Assembly (NCBI GenBank): GCA_016868875.1
Contig: VGFN01000008.1
Coordinates: 1 to 24,536 of the forward strand
Length of the DNA: 24,536 bases
Direction: 5' to 3'
Source of the DNA: Bacteroidota bacterium
GTDB taxonomy: Bacteria; Bacteroidota; Bacteroidia; UBA7662
The position numbers and the translations under genes are program-made. Shown here piece by piece: positions 22,239 to 24,536 of the stretch; position 1 is the first letter of the stretch, and the number at the start of each line of letters is the position of its first letter. Under the pieces are notes generated by a model. It searched no databases. It was given only the letters and a program-made list of their open reading frames with translations, and had not been told where the DNA came from.

Positions 22239-24536
22239 ATGCGGGTATTTTCCCTGGGGCTCATCGCGCTGTTCGGGTGGTTGGGTAGCGCTTTGGCGCA
22301 AGGAGGATACGGTTACCGCCCAGGGTGGAACCAGGATCGCATCCGGGAAGAGATCCGTGGATTGGGTGTTACAGGCTCTGTTCTGTACGTGGCGGCCCAC
22401 CCCGATGACGAGAATACACGTCTATTGTCTTGGTTGGCCAATGAGGCCCGATGCCGAACGGCGTACCTTTCCTTGACCCGCGGTGATGGGGGACAAAATT
22501 TGTTAGGAGAACATACCGGCTACGACCTAGGCCAGGTAAGAACACAAGAATTGTTAGCGGCTCGAAGGGTGGATGGGGCAGAACAGTTTTTCACCAGAGC
22601 CAATGACTTTGGTTATTCCAAAAGTCCTGAAGAGACCTACATCCATTGGGACAAGGAACAAATCTTGAAGGATGTGGTTTGGGCGATTCGCCTTTTCAAA
22701 CCCGACTTAATCGTGACGCGATTCAGCCCCCTGCCGGCAGCCACGCATGGCCATCATACGGCCTCGGCCCAATTGGCAGTGGAGGCCTTCTTCGCAGCGG
22801 CCGACAGCAGTCGATTCCCGGATCAACTCAAAAGCGTGACGGTTTGGCAGGCCAAAAGGGTGGTTTGGAACACCAGCTGGTGGTTTTACGGCCGCCAAGA
22901 CTACGACAAAAGTCGATTGCTCCGCCTCAACGTGGGGGGATATAACCCACGCTTGGGCTTATCCTATGGGGAGATGGCCGCCGAAAGCCGTTCCATGCAT
23001 CAAAGCCAGGGTTTCGGATCCGCCAGGCAGCGGGGCAGCGAATGGGAATATTTCCAGTGGCTGGCGGGGGATACGGCCAAGGTTAGTCCGCTGGAAGGTT
23101 GTCTTCGCTCGTTGGAAGCAGATCCCACCACTGCGCTGTGGTCGGCTTACCGAAGCGAATGGAAAAAACTGAATATCCTGAGCCAAGGTGCATGGTCCAC
23201 CCGATGGGCTCATTCCTTAATCCAAATGCGTTTGTTGTTGGATTCGATGTCTAAGGCCAACGGGTTGAATGCGGAAGATTCCTTATGGCTGAATGAGCGC
23301 AGAGTGCACATAAACAAAATCTTGCTGGAGACGCTGGGGATATGGGAAGAGGCGGTGGCCTCGAACACCAAGGCGGTTCCAGGGGATAGTTTGGATTTTG
23401 AATGGCATCGTCTGCAACGATTGCCCGTTCACGATGTAGGCTGTTCGCTTCGCTCTTTGAAATTATGGGGCTTGGATTCGAATTTTCAGTACCGTGTCCT
23501 GAAGGAGTGGGATACGGAACTTTCCGAGTTCTCCAAGGTGGATTCTTTGTTCTACAAGGCGGATTCCTTGAAATTGGGGTATTTGGAGTTCCAAGAAGAA
23601 GATTCCTTAGCGAAAAATAAGTTCAAAGCGTTCTTGCCAAACACTTTGCGATATGCGGGCCCATTTTGGAAGGCAAGTCCCAATGAAACAGCATTTTATG
23701 CGGCCCTTGATACCATGGCTCATCGCAACGAAACTCCACCTTCCTTCGTGTTGGAAACGGTGAGAACCTTGTACCACGAAGGTAATTCTGTGGATATTGT
23801 TAGCAAATTGCCCTTGCATTATAAGTGGACCGATCCGGTCTTGGGCGAACGTTACAGGCCGGTGGAGACTGTCCCGGCGTATCAAATACGTTTGGACGCA
23901 CCACGGTATTATGCAACGGATGCTCGCTCGGAAATTCGAATGCAGCTTGCCCTTCGAATCGAACCAGGACCGCTTCGGCAACGTTATCCGGACACGATCA
24001 AATTGGACCTGTGGGCCTGGCCGGCCGGATGGGTGGTCCTGTCCAACCCCATGATTCTGGAATCCCCTCAAACCGATACCCTCTACACGTTGGACGTGAT
24101 CCTGCGCGATGTTTCCAAGGGCAAAGGAGAAGAAGGGCTCCTGCTTCCCGGACTTTGGCGTGCAGAGCAAGGCTCGTGGTGGCCGATTCCTGTTCACGGT
24201 ATTCAGCAAATTGAATACAACCATATTCCTGTCTTGACCAGAACCGAGGAGGTTACCGCCTCCTTGATTCGCCTCAAAGTGGCCAAGCCCACAGGAACCG
24301 TGGGCTATCTGCGAGGGGCGGGGGATGCCTTACCTCAAGCGCTGAGGGTGATGGGGTACAAGGTGACGGATTTGGATCCTGCCTCGGTGACTCTTGAGCA
24401 ATTGAAGGCATGCCAATCGGTGCTGATTGGGGTTCGTTTTTACAATACCTATGCCAACGCAGGGAATCTTCATCCCGTGTTGATGGAGTATGCCCGGCTA
24501 GGCGGCCATGTGATTGTGCAATACCAAACCACTGCT
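22239..24536 (+). CDS. Exported PIG-L-family deacetylase, 3' end outside the window
   Basis: An uninterrupted frame of 766 codons runs from the ATG at 22239 to the last base. It begins with a signal peptide (about 1-21, ending GSALAQ). The N-terminal third is a PIG-L/LmbE-type, zinc-dependent N-deacetylase: AAHPDDEN at 52-59 (metal ligands His54 and Asp57) and THGHHTASA at 169-177 (third ligand His173), with SLTRGDGGQNLLGEH between. The remainder is long and less conserved; near the window end, ARLGGHVIVQY suggests a class I glutamine-amidotransferase-like fold, as I recall from large Bacteroidota PIG-L proteins. The substrate is probably an extracellular or periplasmic N-acetyl sugar or conjugate, but cannot be told from sequence. 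A DSL-rich stretch around 427-453 may form a coil. It follows the DUF2911 gene by 17 bases. Confidence 0.92.
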   Translation, partial: MRVFSLGLIALFGWLGSALAQGGYGYRPGWNQDRIREEIRGLGVTGSVLYVAAHPDDENTRLLSWLANEARCRTAYLSLTRGDGGQNLLGEHTGYDLGQVRTQELLAARRVDGAEQFFTRANDFGYSKSPEETYIHWDKEQILKDVVWAIRLFKPDLIVTRFSPLPAATHGHHTASAQLAVEAFFAAADSSRFPDQLKSVTVWQAKRVVWNTSWWFYGRQDYDKSRLLRLNVGGYNPRLGLSYGEMAAESRSMHQSQGFGSARQRGSEWEYFQWLAGDTAKVSPLEGCLRSLEADPTTALWSAYRSEWKKLNILSQGAWSTRWAHSLIQMRLLLDSMSKANGLNAEDSLWLNERRVHINKILLETLGIWEEAVASNTKAVPGDSLDFEWHRLQRLPVHDVGCSLRSLKLWGLDSNFQYRVLKEWDTELSEFSKVDSLFYKADSLKLGYLEFQEEDSLAKNKFKAFLPNTLRYAGPFWKASPNETAFYAALDTMAHRNETPPSFVLETVRTLYHEGNSVDIVSKLPLHYKWTDPVLGERYRPVETVPAYQIRLDAPRYYATDARSEIRMQLALRIEPGPLRQRYPDTIKLDLWAWPAGWVVLSNPMILESPQTDTLYTLDVILRDVSKGKGEEGLLLPGLWRAEQGSWWPIPVHGIQQIEYNHIPVLTRTEEVTASLIRLKVAKPTGTVGYLRGAGDALPQALRVMGYKVTDLDPASVTLEQLKACQSVLIGVRFYNTYANAGNLHPVLMEYARLGGHVIVQYQTTA

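Noticed and set aside
1..24536. Mobile elements, CRISPR arrays, tRNAs, rRNAs, defence islands
   Set aside because: I found no transposase or integrase, no regularly spaced repeats, no cloverleaf in the gaps and no toxin-antitoxin or restriction genes. The gene content is core chromosomal.

Overview
The window is a gene-dense, conserved chromosomal segment from a member of the Bacteroidota, probably Flavobacteriales or a close relative. Four things point there: a PorW/SprE-type component of the type IX secretion and gliding system; the gene order porW <> membrane anchor - bactofilin - atpZ - atpBEFHAG, with atpDC as a separate unit; a signal peptide and long periplasmic domain on ATP synthase subunit a; and Bacteroidota-type promoters (TTTG, about 19 nt, TAnnTTTG) with mostly no Shine-Dalgarno sequences. 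There is no rRNA or tRNA to fix the taxonomy further. No gene-free stretch exceeds 300 bases; the longest gaps are 136-139 bases.

Region 1 (1-1078, plus): the 3' two thirds of atpD and all of atpC. Region 2 (1082-6002, minus): a bifunctional class A penicillin-binding protein and PorW, transcribed towards atpC and ending 3 bases from it. Region 3 (6058-12629, plus): a probable long operon. It opens with a single-pass membrane protein that looks like the front half of an M23 endopeptidase without its peptidase domain, followed by a bactofilin overlapping atpZ, a four-helix membrane protein, and atpB, E, F, H, A and G. With atpDC this is a complete F1Fo ATP synthase set split by two minus-strand envelope genes. 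Region 4 (12685-14410, plus): tsaE (tRNA t6A modification) and alanine dehydrogenase, the latter with its own promoter and a terminator.

Region 5 (14547-20367, plus): a carotenoid cluster. A sigma-70-family factor with a strong promoter and an upstream 20-base palindrome precedes crtI, crtB, a small exported protein of unknown function, a crtD-type desaturase and a cruF-type 1,2-hydratase. CrtB makes phytoene and CrtI desaturates it; CruF plus CrtD would add a 1-hydroxy-3,4-didehydro psi end, as in saproxanthin, myxol or flexixanthin. Cyclase, hydroxylase, ketolase and GGPP synthase genes are not in the window. Region 6 (20444-24536): an enoyl-CoA hydratase on minus, then on plus an exported DUF2911 protein and an exported PIG-L-family deacetylase cut by the window end.

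Most genes belong to known families and no wholly new multi-gene system is evident. The most unusual items are the peptidase-less M23-type anchor in front of the bactofilin/ATP-synthase operon, the uncharacterised exported protein inside the carotenoid operon, a PorW lacking a lipobox cysteine, and the palindrome upstream of the sigma/crt promoter.
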